Source: Taklimakanibacter sp021828105 (lineage in GTDB: Bacteria > Pseudomonadota > Alphaproteobacteria > Rhizobiales > Aestuariivirgaceae). From it: 64,000 bases of DNA. Of the stretch, positions 26,443-35,272 are shown one piece after another; position 1 is the stretch's first letter, and each line of letters begins with the position of its first letter. The notes beneath the pieces were generated by a model that ran no database searches, was not told where the DNA came from, and worked only from the letters and a program-made list of their open reading frames with translations. The stretch spans positions 1-64,000 of the forward strand of contig JAKATG010000024.1 of the NCBI GenBank assembly GCA_021828105.1, in the 5' to 3' direction. Both the position numbers and the translations under genes were made by a program.

Positions 26443-27415
26443 GATGACGATGGTCGAGGCGGTGAACCTCGCCCTCGCAACGGCGATGGCCGAGGACGAC
26501 CGTGTCCTGGTGCTTGGTGAAGACGTTGCGGTCAATGGCGGCGTGTTCCGGGCGACGGTCGGATTGCTCGATCGCTTCGGGCCTGACCGGGTGCGCGACA
26601 CCCCGCTCGCCGAAGCGGCCATTGCGGGGATATGCGTCGGGCTCGCTTCACAGGACTTTCGCCCGGTCGCTGAAATCCAATTCACCGGATTCATCTATCC
26701 GGCCATCGACCAGGTGGTGAATCAGGCCGCGCGCCTGCGCAACCGCACACGGGGCCGTCTCGCCTGCCCGATGGTCCTGCGCAGCCCTTGCGGCGGCGGC
26801 ATTCATGCGCCGGAGCACCATTCGGAAAGCCCCGAGGCGATGTTCGCCCATATTCCCGGCCTCAGGGTCGTCATACCCTCATCGCCGCGCAAGGCTTATG
26901 GCCTGCTTCTCGCCGCGATCAGGGATCCGGACCCCGTGGTCTTCCTCGAGCCGACGCGGCTCTATCGCGCCGCCAAGGAGGACGTGACCGACGACGGCGT
27001 GACGCTTCCGCTCGACCGATGCTTTGTCGAGCACACCGGCAGCGACATTACGCTCATCGCCTGGGGTGCAATGATGCGTGAGACGCTCGCCGCGGCGGCG
27101 GATCTTGCGGAAGATGGCATCAGTGCCGAGGTGATCGACGTCGCAACGCTTTCGGTCCTCGACGACGACGCGATCACCCGCTCGGCCGCCAAGACAAAGC
27201 GATGCCTGATCGTTCAGGAAGCGGCCGGCAATGGCGGCTTCGGCGGCGAGATCGCCGCGCGTGTCGCCGAGGCGTGCTTCTTCTCATTGCTGGCACCGGT
27301 CTCGCGCGTCTCCGGCTACGACACCGTGATGCCGCTGGCGAAGCTCGAGTCGCATTATCTGCCGTCGGCCGCGCGGATCGGCAAGGCGGCGCGCCGCCTC
27401 ATGGAGTATGCATGA
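26435..27415 (+). CDS. 2-oxo acid dehydrogenase E1 beta subunit
   Basis: 326-aa partner of E1 alpha. Family sequences are clear: VLGEDVAVNGGVFRAT, DTPLAEAAIAGICVGLA, PVAEIQFTGFIYPAIDQVVNQAARLR, PCGGGIHAPEHHSESPEA, and the C-terminal transketolase domain (VIDVATLSVLDDDAI, LIVQEA). GTG 26435 is the preferred start, since GGAGG lies 9 nt upstream. ATG 26444 is the alternative. It overlaps E1 alpha by 8 bp and E2 by 4 bp. Confidence 0.88.
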   Translation: MTEMTMVEAVNLALATAMAEDDRVLVLGEDVAVNGGVFRATVGLLDRFGPDRVRDTPLAEAAIAGICVGLASQDFRPVAEIQFTGFIYPAIDQVVNQAARLRNRTRGRLACPMVLRSPCGGGIHAPEHHSESPEAMFAHIPGLRVVIPSSPRKAYGLLLAAIRDPDPVVFLEPTRLYRAAKEDVTDDGVTLPLDRCFVEHTGSDITLIAWGAMMRETLAAAADLAEDGISAEVIDVATLSVLDDDAITRSAAKTKRCLIVQEAAGNGGFGGEIAARVAEACFFSLLAPVSRVSGYDTVMPLAKLESHYLPSAARIGKAARRLMEYA

Positions 27416-28476
27416 GCGCGTTCCGCCTGCCTGACCTCGGAGAAGGCCTTGTCGAGGCGGAGATCGTCCAATGGCATGTATCTCCCGGTGATCATGTCGT
27501 TGTCGACCAGCCGCTGGTCTCGGTCGAGACGGCAAAGGCCGTCGTCGAGCTGCCGTCGCCCCAGGCCGGACGGATTGCAAGCACGCTAGGGAAGGTCGGA
27601 GATGTCGTCAGGGTCGGCGACATATTGGTGGAATATTCCGAGGGCGGCGAGATCGAAAAGGCAGGGATCGTCGGCGATCTGCCGCAGAGCGCGATCAAGG
27701 CGAGCCCGGCGGTGCGGGCAAAGGCCGCAGCACTCTCCCTCGACCTGTCACGAGTCAAGGGCACAGGGCCTGACGGGACCATCACGCTCCAGGATCTGGA
27801 GGCTCAACAAGCCGGCGGCCAGGCAGAAAACCTGGTGAGACTCACCCCCGCCCGGCGCAGCATGGCGTCGAATATGAGCCGCGCCCATGCCGAAGTGGTG
27901 CCGGCCACGGTCACCGAGGAGGCGGATGTCTCAGCTTGGCCCGCCACGGAAGATGTGACGCTGAAGCTCATTGGCGCCATCGTCTCGGCTCTTCAGGCTC
28001 ATCCCGCTTTGGGGGCCTGGTATGACGCTAAGGCGCAGACTCTGCGTCTTCACCAGACGATCAATCTCGGCATCGCGCACGACACCCCCGAAGGACTTTT
28101 CGTTCCGGTCCTCAGGGATGCAGGATCGCGCAGCGCCGCTGAGCTGCGCCGCGACCTCGACGGGATGAAGCGCAAGATCGCCGATCGGACGATCGGCGCC
28201 GCCGACATGCTGGGAGCCACTTTCACGCTTTCGAATTTCGGCACGATCGCCGGCCTCCATGCCGAGCTCGTCCTGATGCCGCCGCAAGTGGCCATCCTGG
28301 GCTCAGGGCGGATCGTTGAGCGGCCGCTGCTGTACCAGGGCAAAGTGGCGCCGGGCCGCGTCATGCCGCTGTCATTGACCTTCGATCATCGTGCGCTGAC
28401 GGGTGGCGAAGCCGCACGTTTCCTGCGCGAGGTCGTCGAGTTTCTCCAGTCGGGAAAGTCCTCACGCCATGGATGA
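27412..28476 (+). CDS. 2-oxo acid dehydrogenase E2 (dihydrolipoamide acyltransferase)
   Basis: 354-aa E2 core enzyme that moves the acyl group from lipoate to CoA. One N-terminal lipoyl domain has the target lysine in SVETAKAVVEL. A peripheral-subunit-binding domain follows (AIKASPAVRAKAAALSLDLSRVKGTGPDG), then a catalytic domain with LSNFGTIAG and the active-site motif LTFDHRALTGG. It is at the short end for E2, with a single lipoyl domain. ATG overlaps the E1 beta stop (ATGA). No E3 (lipoamide dehydrogenase) gene is in the cluster. Confidence 0.88.
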   Translation: MSAFRLPDLGEGLVEAEIVQWHVSPGDHVVVDQPLVSVETAKAVVELPSPQAGRIASTLGKVGDVVRVGDILVEYSEGGEIEKAGIVGDLPQSAIKASPAVRAKAAALSLDLSRVKGTGPDGTITLQDLEAQQAGGQAENLVRLTPARRSMASNMSRAHAEVVPATVTEEADVSAWPATEDVTLKLIGAIVSALQAHPALGAWYDAKAQTLRLHQTINLGIAHDTPEGLFVPVLRDAGSRSAAELRRDLDGMKRKIADRTIGAADMLGATFTLSNFGTIAGLHAELVLMPPQVAILGSGRIVERPLLYQGKVAPGRVMPLSLTFDHRALTGGEAARFLREVVEFLQSGKSSRHG

Positions 28477-29575
28477 CCTGTTCGCGCATTGCGACGCGCT
28501 GGGGCCGTACAAGATCGTTCATATCTGCCGGCAGCGCCCCCTGCTCAAAGCCGTTGTCGTCGTCGACAATGTCGCCCGTGGGCCGGCGATCGGCGGCCTT
28601 CGCATGGCAGGCGATGCGACGCTCCCCGAATGCATGCGGCTGGCGCGCGCGATGACACTGAAGAATGCCGCGGCCGGCCTGCCGCATGGCGGCGCAAAAT
28701 CGGTGATCATCGGCGATCCCCACGTGCCGCTGGAGGACAAGGAAGTGCTGATCCGTGCCTTTGCCTCGGCGATCCGCGATATCGAAGAGTATATCGCCGG
28801 TCCCGATATGGGCACCGACGAGCGCTGCATGGCCTGGATTCACGACGAGATCGGCCGGGTGATCGGCGTGCCGCGCGAGCTCGGCGGAATTCCGCTCGAC
28901 GAGATCGGGGCGACCGGCTTCGGCTGCATGATCGCCGCGGAAGTTGCCGGAGAATTCGCGCGTGTTCCCCTCAAGGGTGCCCGAGTGGCCATCCAGGGTT
29001 TCGGCGCGGTCGGCCAGCATGCGGCGCGCTTTCTCGCCGAGCGCGGGGCGATCCTGGTCGCCGCGTCGGATTCGAAGGGGACGATCATCGATGAGCGAGG
29101 CATCGACCCCTTGAAGCTCGCCCACATCAAGCAGCGAGGCGGCACCGTGCTGGACGCCAATGTACCGCTGAAACGCGATCGGAACGCGATCATTGCCGCC
29201 GATTGCGACATCTGGATACCGGCGGCGCGGCCCGATGTCTTGCAAGCCGACAATGTCGGCCAGCTCAAGGCAAAAATGGTCATACAGGGCGCCAATATCC
29301 CGGTGACGGCGGAGGCCGAGCGCTATCTCAACGCGCATGCCATCCTCTCGGTGCCGGACTTCATCGCCAATGCCGGCGGCGTGATCTGCGGCGCCGTCGA
29401 ATACCGCCGCGGCAGCGAGCGCGAGGTGTTCGAGCTGATCGGCACGCTCGTCGCACAAAATACGCGTGAAGTGCTGACGCGCGCCCGGAACACCAAGGCT
29501 CTGCCGCGCGACGTCGCCCATGAATTGGCGAACGAAAGGATCGCGGCCGCCATGCGGCTGCGCCGGTGGTCCTGA
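28469..29575 (+). CDS. Leucine dehydrogenase-type amino acid dehydrogenase
   Basis: 368-aa NAD-dependent enzyme of the Glu/Leu/Phe/Val dehydrogenase family. It shows the substrate loop GPAIGGLRM, the catalytic-lysine region TLKNAAAGLPHGGAKSVIIGDP, GPDMGTDERCMAWI and the nucleotide-binding motif IQGFGAVGQHAARFL. Family members of this length deaminate branched-chain amino acids to 2-oxo acids, the likely substrate of the dehydrogenase encoded just upstream. The start overlaps the E2 stop by 8 bp, so the four genes form one coupled operon. Confidence 0.85.
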   Translation: MDDLFAHCDALGPYKIVHICRQRPLLKAVVVVDNVARGPAIGGLRMAGDATLPECMRLARAMTLKNAAAGLPHGGAKSVIIGDPHVPLEDKEVLIRAFASAIRDIEEYIAGPDMGTDERCMAWIHDEIGRVIGVPRELGGIPLDEIGATGFGCMIAAEVAGEFARVPLKGARVAIQGFGAVGQHAARFLAERGAILVAASDSKGTIIDERGIDPLKLAHIKQRGGTVLDANVPLKRDRNAIIAADCDIWIPAARPDVLQADNVGQLKAKMVIQGANIPVTAEAERYLNAHAILSVPDFIANAGGVICGAVEYRRGSEREVFELIGTLVAQNTREVLTRARNTKALPRDVAHELANERIAAAMRLRRWS

Positions 29576-29593
29576 TCCGCAGTTAGGCTGGCT

Positions 29594-30187
29594 TCAGACG
29601 ACGGTCACCGTCGCGCCCAGCTTCACATGCTGGAAAAGCTCGCTCACATCGGCATTGTGCATGCGGATGCAGCCCGACGAGGCCGATTTGCCGATCGAGG
29701 CCGGCTCATTGGTGCCGTGGATGCGATAGATGCTGCTGCCCAGATAGATGGCGCGCGCACCCAGCGGATTCTCCGGTCCACCCGCCATATAGGACGGAAG
29801 CTCGGGCCGGCGCTTGCGCATGGCCGCCGGCGGTGACCAACTGGGCCATTTGACCTTCGCCGACACCGTATTGGTGCCCGACCATTCGAAGCCGCGCTTG
29901 GCCGTCGCCACCCGGTATTTGACCGCCTTGCCGTTGCCCAGGATGTAATAGAGCGCATGCTCCCTGGTCACGATGACGATCGATCCCGGCTTCTGGCGGG
30001 TCTTGAAATCGACGATCCGGCCCCGCTTGAATTTCGGCATGACCGTTTCGGCCTTGGCCGGAGGAACGAGGACGACGCCGTCGGCAGGCGCGGTATTGGC
30101 ATGCGCCGCCGGCGCCAGCAAAAAGCCGGCAAGGACAGCCGAGGCCATAAGGACAGAACGGGCGGGAACGGACAGACGGGTAATCAC
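29594..30187 (-). CDS. L,D-transpeptidase (YkuD domain), exported
   Basis: 197-aa protein with a signal peptide (SVLMASAVLAGFLLAPAAHA-NT). The YkuD domain spans about 75-197, with the catalytic signature HGTNEPASIGKSASSGCIRMHN (His, Ser-Gly-Cys, Arg). It would form 3-3 peptidoglycan cross-links or attach outer-membrane proteins to peptidoglycan in the periplasm. The start is GTG 30187, preceded by GAGGAG. It is convergent with the leucine dehydrogenase gene, 18 bp away. Confidence 0.9.
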   Translation of the reverse strand: MITRLSVPARSVLMASAVLAGFLLAPAAHANTAPADGVVLVPPAKAETVMPKFKRGRIVDFKTRQKPGSIVIVTREHALYYILGNGKAVKYRVATAKRGFEWSGTNTVSAKVKWPSWSPPAAMRKRRPELPSYMAGGPENPLGARAIYLGSSIYRIHGTNEPASIGKSASSGCIRMHNADVSELFQHVKLGATVTVV

Positions 30188-30375
30188 GGGAATCTCCTCT
30201 CAAAGATGAAGCGTAAACTAGCGGGAAGGCGCTGAACTCACCCTGAAACCGGCGTTCATCGGCGGTTTAAGGGTGGGTGGTTTTTGTGGCGGACCGCATC
30301 ACCCGTCGTCATTTTGACAGTTGGCGATCCGCGCTCTATTGCCTTTTCACGAGCCCGCCCAGACAGGATCCTCCC

Positions 30376-32388
30376 ATGCAGACCGTCACCACCTTCCCGC
30401 GCCAGGTGAAGGAAATCGAGAATATCTGGATTCCCCTGTCCGACGGGGTCAGGCTCGCGGCGCGCCTGTGGCTGCCGGAGGACGCCGACGCCAAGCCGGT
30501 GCCGGCGATCCTCGAATACCTGCCCTATCGCAAGCGCGACGGCACCATCGTGCGCGATGCCCTCACCCATCCTTATTTCGCCGGCCACGGCTATGCCTCG
30601 ATCCGGGTCGACATGCGCGGCAACGGCGATTCGGAAGGGCTCCTGTTCGACGAATACACCAAGCAGGAGCAGGACGACGCGCTCGAGGTGATCCACTGGC
30701 TGACGCAGCAGAAATGGTGCTCGGGCTCCGTCGGCATGATCGGCATCTCCTGGGGCGGCTTCAACGGCCTCCAGGTCGCGGCGAGGAAGCCCCCTGCCCT
30801 CAAGGCGGTCGTGACCTTGTGCTCGACCGACGACCGCTATCAGGACGACATCCACTATAAGGGCGGCTGCGTCATCAACGAGCACATGGCCTGGGCCGCG
30901 ACGATGTTCGCCTTTTCCTCGCGCCCGCCGGATCCGGCCATCGTCGGCGAGGCCTGGCGGAAGATATGGATGGAGCGGCTCGAGAACCAGCCGATGCTCA
31001 TCGTGCCCTGGCTCGAGCATCCGCATCGCGACGCCTATTGGAAACATGCAAGCGTTGCTGAGGATTTCGGCGCCATCGATGCCGCCTGCCTCGTGGTCGG
31101 CGGCTGGAACGATGCCTATTCCAATGCGATCCCGCGATTGATGGCAGGCCTCAGATCGAGCTGCAAGGCGATCATCGGCCCCTGGATCCACAAATATCCG
31201 CATTTCTCGATGGTGGGGCCGCGCATCGGCTTCCTGCAGGAGGCGCTGCGCTGGTGGGATTTCTGGCTCAAGGGCGAGCCTACGGGCGTCATGCGCGATG
31301 CGCCCTATCGCGTCTATGTGATGGACGCAATAAAACCGACCAGCGGGCCCGACGAATGGCCGGGCCGCTGGATCTCGGATCAGGTGTGGAATGCCGGCAA
31401 TACCGAGATCAAGCACTGGTATCTCAATGACGACGGCATCGGCGGCGGGGCCCGGCCCGAAACGCCGCTCACTGTGTCATCGCCCCAGGATATCGGCCTC
31501 GACAGCGGCGATTACTGCATCATGTTCAACGGCTCGGGCTTTCCGGGCAACCAGGTCAGGGACGATGCCGGATCGCTCACCTTCGATTCGCCCCAGCTCG
31601 TCACCGACATGGACATCGTCGGCCAGCCCGCCATAGAGCTCGATTTTTCGGTCGACAAGCCCGTCGCTTTCGTCGCCGTCAGGCTCAATGACGTATGGCC
31701 AACGGGCGAAGTGACCCGTATCACCTATCAGCTGCAGAATCTCTGCCAGCGCGACAGCCGCGAAAGCCCCTCAGCCCTCGAGCCCGGCAAGCGCTACCGC
31801 ATGAAGATCGCGCTCGACGATATCGCCTGGCGCATTCCCAAGGGCCACCGCTTGCGCGTGTCGATCTCGACCACCTATTGGCCGCTGATGTGGCCGGCGC
31901 CGGAGCCGGTGACCCTCACGGTCTATGCCGGTTCGTCGCGCGTGCATGTGCCGGTCCGGCGCGAGATCGACGGAGAGGTCGCACCCGTCTTCAAGCCGGC
32001 AGAAGGTGCTGAGGCCGTCAAGGTCACGGAATTGGCCAAGCCCGAAGCCAGCCGGAAAGTAACGATCGATGACAAGACGGGCGAGACGGTCATCGAAGAG
32101 CGCGACGACAATGGCCGCTATGAGATCGCGCCGCATGGCCTCATCGTCCACTCGGCCGCCGAGAAGACCTATCGCATAAGGCCGGAGGATCCGCTGTCGG
32201 CGCGGATGGAGACCCACTGGACCGAAGAGCTCGGGCGCGGCGACTGGCACACCCGGATCGAGACCTATACGCGCCATGAAGCGACCAGCACCCATTGGCT
32301 CATCTGGGGCCTGATCGAGGCCTTCGAGGGCGATGCTCAAATATTCCGGCGCGAATGGAACGAGACGGTCGAGCGTAAGCTGAATTGA
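30376..32388 (+). CDS. CocE/NonD-family hydrolase (X-Pro acyl-peptidase type)
   Basis: 670-aa serine hydrolase. The N-terminal alpha/beta core has IWIPLSDGVRLAARLWLP, the R-G-x-G-x-S-x-G loop RGNGDSEG and the nucleophile elbow GMIGISWGGFNG. A histidine in GPWIHKYPHFS probably completes the triad. The C-terminal jelly-roll domain (about 390-560) has VRLNDVWPTGEV and RLRVSISTTYWPLMWPAPE, as in cocaine esterase-like enzymes. No signal peptide is seen. The natural substrate is unknown. The frame extends 5', but MQTVTTFPRQVKEIENIW at 30376 is the family-like start. Confidence 0.85.
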   Translation: MQTVTTFPRQVKEIENIWIPLSDGVRLAARLWLPEDADAKPVPAILEYLPYRKRDGTIVRDALTHPYFAGHGYASIRVDMRGNGDSEGLLFDEYTKQEQDDALEVIHWLTQQKWCSGSVGMIGISWGGFNGLQVAARKPPALKAVVTLCSTDDRYQDDIHYKGGCVINEHMAWAATMFAFSSRPPDPAIVGEAWRKIWMERLENQPMLIVPWLEHPHRDAYWKHASVAEDFGAIDAACLVVGGWNDAYSNAIPRLMAGLRSSCKAIIGPWIHKYPHFSMVGPRIGFLQEALRWWDFWLKGEPTGVMRDAPYRVYVMDAIKPTSGPDEWPGRWISDQVWNAGNTEIKHWYLNDDGIGGGARPETPLTVSSPQDIGLDSGDYCIMFNGSGFPGNQVRDDAGSLTFDSPQLVTDMDIVGQPAIELDFSVDKPVAFVAVRLNDVWPTGEVTRITYQLQNLCQRDSRESPSALEPGKRYRMKIALDDIAWRIPKGHRLRVSISTTYWPLMWPAPEPVTLTVYAGSSRVHVPVRREIDGEVAPVFKPAEGAEAVKVTELAKPEASRKVTIDDKTGETVIEERDDNGRYEIAPHGLIVHSAAEKTYRIRPEDPLSARMETHWTEELGRGDWHTRIETYTRHEATSTHWLIWGLIEAFEGDAQIFRREWNETVERKLN

Positions 32389-32397
32389 CGGTTTTTC

Positions 32398-32424
32398 ACC
32401 CTCTCCCCCGTTGCGGGAGAGGGT
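32398..32424. repeat. Hairpin after the CocE-type gene (CCCTCTCCC family)
   Basis: ACCCTCTCCC (32398-32407) and GGGAGAGGGT (32415-32424) make a perfect 10-bp stem with a 7-nt loop, 9 bp after the stop codon. The same CCCTCTCCC/GGGAGAGGG arms recur at 43759-43797. It may end or stabilise the transcript. No U-run follows. Confidence 0.55.
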
Positions 32425-32506
32425 ATGACATGGCTCGTGTGAGCCAGGCGCTCTTGTCAGGGCGGCGGCACCGACTTATCAGCTTACCTTGAGGAGAATT
32501 TAGCCC

Positions 32507-33139
32507 ATGCCTGACCTCTCGAGCCTCGTCGCCTTCGGTCTGATCGCGCTCGGCATGGTGCTGACGCCCGGCCCCAATATGATCTACATCATCTCGCGCT
32601 CCATCACCCAGGGGCGCGTCGCCGGGATGATCTCACTTGCGGGCGTGGTGCTGGGCTTCATCGTCTACATGCTCTGCGCCGCCTTCGGCATCACCGCCCT
32701 GGTGATGGCGGTGCCCTATGCCTATGACGCGCTGCGCTTCGGCGGCGCGCTCTATCTCCTCTATCTCGCCTGGCAGGCGGTCAAGCCCGGCGGGCGCTCG
32801 CCCTTCCATGTCAAGGCACTGCCCAAGGACAGTCCCGGCAAACTGTTCGCCATGGGCTTCCTCACCAATCTGCTGAACCCCAAGATCGCGGTCATGTACC
32901 TGTCGCTCCTGCCGCAGTTCATCAGCCCCGAGCATGGCAGCGTGCTCCTGCAATCGCTCATCCTCGGCTCGACCCAGATCGCCATCAGCGTCAGTGTCAA
33001 TACGGTGATCGTCACGCTGGCGGGTGCGATCGCGGTGTTCCTCGCCGGCCGTCCGGCCTGGCTCGTGGCGCAGCGCTGGCTCATGGGAACGGTGCTCGCG
33101 GGACTCGCTTTGCGCATGGCGACCGAAGCCCGGCGCTGA
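32507..33139 (+). CDS. LysE/RhtB-family exporter
   Basis: 210-aa inner-membrane protein with about six hydrophobic helices. The family start is present: LVAFGLIALGMVLTPGPNMIYIISRSITQGR. The second landmark is FLTNLLNPKIAVMYLSLLPQFI. Members export amino acids such as homoserine, threonine or lysine; the substrate here is not predictable. A GAGGAG site precedes ATG 32507. It is followed after 13 bp by the VOC, NUDIX and SDR genes, which overlap one another, so the four are likely one operon. Confidence 0.88.
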   Translation: MPDLSSLVAFGLIALGMVLTPGPNMIYIISRSITQGRVAGMISLAGVVLGFIVYMLCAAFGITALVMAVPYAYDALRFGGALYLLYLAWQAVKPGGRSPFHVKALPKDSPGKLFAMGFLTNLLNPKIAVMYLSLLPQFISPEHGSVLLQSLILGSTQIAISVSVNTVIVTLAGAIAVFLAGRPAWLVAQRWLMGTVLAGLALRMATEARR

Positions 33140-33152
33140 GATCGATCCCCCG

Positions 33153-33539
33153 ATGGCGCGACATCTCAGCCTGATCACGGTGCTGGTCGACGACTATGAC
33201 CAGGCCATTGAATTCTATGTGGGCAAGCTCGGCTTCAGCCTCAGCGAAGACCGTCAGTTGAGTCCGGACAAGCGTTGGGTCGTGGTCACGCCTCAGGGTG
33301 GTGGAACCGGCCTTCTGCTGGCCAAGGCGGCCAATGGCCGGCAGATCGCAATCGTCGGCAACCAGGGCGGCGGACGGGTTTTCCTGTTTCTCGAAACCGA
33401 TGATTTCAAGCGCGATCATGCGGCCTTCAGCGAACGCGGCGTCCGCTTCCTCGAGGCGCCGCGCGAGGAGCCCTATGGCATGGTGGCGGTGTTCGAGGAT
33501 CTCTATGGCAATCGCTGGGACCTGATCGAGCCAAGATGA
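33153..33539 (+). CDS. VOC (glyoxalase/bleomycin resistance) family protein
   Basis: 128-aa protein with one vicinal-oxygen-chelate fold: LITVLVDDYDQAIEFYVGKLGFSLSED at the N-terminus and VAVFEDLYGNRWDLIEPR at the end. Such proteins work as dimers or bind metal for isomerase, dioxygenase or drug-binding roles; the specific role is unknown. The upstream frame is open, but MARHLSLITVLVDDYDQ at 33153 fits the domain start. The stop overlaps the NUDIX start (ATGA). Confidence 0.85.
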   Translation: MARHLSLITVLVDDYDQAIEFYVGKLGFSLSEDRQLSPDKRWVVVTPQGGGTGLLLAKAANGRQIAIVGNQGGGRVFLFLETDDFKRDHAAFSERGVRFLEAPREEPYGMVAVFEDLYGNRWDLIEPR

Positions 33540-33949
33540 GCACGTCCCGGACCACCATCCGCATCGCCGCGGCACTCATCCGCAACGAGACGGGCCATGT
33601 CCTCCTCGTGCGCAAGCGCGGCACATCCTTCTTTATGCAGCCCGGCGGCAAGATCGAGCCTCAGGAGACGCCGCGCCGGGCACTGGCGCGGGAATTGTGG
33701 GAAGAGCTCCGCCTCAGCATCGATGAGGCTCTTCCCCATTATCTCGGAAAATTCGTTGCTCCGGCCGCAGGCGAAGAAGACCTTATCGTCGAGGCCGAGA
33801 CATTCGACATGACGATCACGAGCGAGGTCGCACCGGCAGCGGAGATCGAGGAAATCGCCTGGGTCGATCCCTTTGCTTTGCCTGACCTGCCGCTCGCCGC
33901 CCTCTCCAGGGACCACATCCTGCCGCTCGCACGCAAGACAGCCCAATGA
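33536..33949 (+). CDS. NUDIX hydrolase
   Basis: 137-aa hydrolase of nucleoside diphosphate-linked compounds. The Nudix box reads GGKIEPQETPRRALARELWEEL, matching GX5EX7REUXEE; the last box Gly is replaced by Leu-Arg. The preceding IRIAAALIRNETGHVLLVRK is the usual first strand pair. The substrate is unknown. ATG overlaps the VOC stop and its stop overlaps the SDR start (ATGA). Confidence 0.85.
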   Translation: MSTSRTTIRIAAALIRNETGHVLLVRKRGTSFFMQPGGKIEPQETPRRALARELWEELRLSIDEALPHYLGKFVAPAAGEEDLIVEAETFDMTITSEVAPAAEIEEIAWVDPFALPDLPLAALSRDHILPLARKTAQ

Positions 33950-34689
33950 AGACCATCCTCATCACCGGCGGCAGCCGCGGCATCGGCCGCGAGACGGCGG
34001 TCCTCGCTGCCTCCAAGGGCTGGTCGGTCGGCATCAATTATGTCGGCAATGAAGCCGCCGCCGAGGAGACGGCGGCGGCGGTGCGCCAAGCCGGTGGGCG
34101 GGCAGCCCTCGTCAAGGGCGATGTCGCCGTCGAGGCCGATGTAATCGCCATGTTCGATGCGACGGAAAAGACGCTCGGCCGCCTTGCGGGCGTCGTCATC
34201 AATGCCGGCATCGTCGCGCCGTCGCTGACGCTCGCCGAGATGAGCGCCGAGCGGCTCAGGCGCGTCTTCGAGGTCAATGTGCTGGGCGCCTATCTCTGTG
34301 CGCGGGAAAGTGCCCGCCGCCTTGCCCGCGAGCGGGGCGGCGAGGGCGGCTCGATCGTTCTCGTGTCGTCGGCCGCGGCACGGCTCGGTGCCCCGTTCGA
34401 ATATGTGGATTATGCCGGGTCGAAGGGCGCCGTCGACACCTTGACCATCGGGCTCGCCAAGGAGCTCGGCGCCCAAGGGGTGCGCGTCAATGCGGTGCGG
34501 CCCGGGCTGATCGAGACCGACATCCATGCGAGCGCCGGCCAGCCCGACCGAGCCTGGCGCATCGGGGCGACGACGCCGCTCGGACGGCCAGGCCGGGCAA
34601 GCGAGGTCGCGGAAGCGATCCTGTGGCTCCTCGACGACGCCTCATCCTATGTCACGGGCGCGCTCCTCGACGTGTCAGGCGGGCGGTGA
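33946..34689 (+). CDS. Short-chain dehydrogenase/reductase
   Basis: 247-aa NAD(P)-dependent oxidoreductase. It has the cofactor motif TGGSRGIGRET, the VVINAGIV structural motif, a catalytic Ser in IVLVSSAAAR, the YxxxK motif in YVDYAGSKGAVD, and VRPGLIETDIH after it. The end VTGALLDVSGGR is typical of FabG-like members. The substrate is unknown. Translational overlap with the NUDIX gene suggests a shared pathway with the VOC and LysE proteins. Confidence 0.88.
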   Translation: MKTILITGGSRGIGRETAVLAASKGWSVGINYVGNEAAAEETAAAVRQAGGRAALVKGDVAVEADVIAMFDATEKTLGRLAGVVINAGIVAPSLTLAEMSAERLRRVFEVNVLGAYLCARESARRLARERGGEGGSIVLVSSAAARLGAPFEYVDYAGSKGAVDTLTIGLAKELGAQGVRVNAVRPGLIETDIHASAGQPDRAWRIGATTPLGRPGRASEVAEAILWLLDDASSYVTGALLDVSGGR

Positions 34690-34707
34690 AATACCATGTA
34701 GACGCGT

Positions 34708-35001
34708 TCAGTACCCTGCTTCTCTCTGATGTCGGAAGGCCAGCACATACACCGTATCGTCGGCCGGCTCGTGGCGATACAGAGCGACATAACCTGACTC
34801 GCCAAAGCCTATCACCAGCTCGCGCAGCTCTGGCAGCTCAGGGAAAGGCCGGCCAATGTCCGGTGTCGTCTCCAGGAGCAGTAGGTGCCGCTCGATGGTT
34901 GCGGCCGCACGGTTGGCAGCTTGCGGAGTACGGGCCGCCAAGAAGTCACGGCAGCGTCTCAATCCCCGCAACGCGCCTTCGGTGACGACTACTCGTGGCA
35001 C
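34708..35001 (-). CDS. ParE/RelE-type toxin
   Basis: 97-aa basic protein of the RelE/ParE fold (VVVTEGALRGLRRCRDFLAA, IGRPFPELPELRELVIGFGESGYVALYRHEPADDTVYVLAFRHQRE). The pattern is closest to ParE-like toxins, whose known targets are gyrase or, for RelE, ribosome-bound mRNA. It starts at GTG 35001, overlapping the antitoxin end by 13 bp, the usual type II arrangement with antitoxin first. Both frames look intact. Confidence 0.82.
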   Translation of the reverse strand: MPRVVVTEGALRGLRRCRDFLAARTPQAANRAAATIERHLLLLETTPDIGRPFPELPELRELVIGFGESGYVALYRHEPADDTVYVLAFRHQREAGY

Positions 35002-35261
35002 TCAGGTGCCGCCTGTTCATCCTCAGTGCCCCACGATTTCAACCAATCACGCACCTCGCGGCCCGACAAGTGCCGACCCGTTTCCTGATAGGCAGCCCAG
35101 GATGCCAAAGCCTCCTGCTTGAAGCTTTCACGCGCCTCTTCACGCGCAACATATTGCTCGATTGCTTCCCGCATGATCCAATGTGGGGAGCGCCGTCGCG
35201 AAGCCGCCAGCTGCTGGATGCGGGACTTCAGGTCGTCGTCAATCTTGATCGATGTTGCCAT
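34989..35261 (-). CDS. Ribbon-helix-helix antitoxin
   Basis: 90-aa protein. The N-terminal MATSIKIDDDLKSRIQQLAASRRRSPHWIMREAIEQYV is a classic RHH DNA-binding fold (CopG/MetJ type). The acidic C-terminal part (EALASWAAYQETGRHLSGREVRDWLKSWG) would bind the toxin. It probably represses its own operon through the nested dyads 12-40 bp upstream. Confidence 0.85.
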   Translation of the reverse strand: MATSIKIDDDLKSRIQQLAASRRRSPHWIMREAIEQYVAREEARESFKQEALASWAAYQETGRHLSGREVRDWLKSWGTEDEQAAPECHE

Positions 35262-35272
35262 TTGCGACTCGC

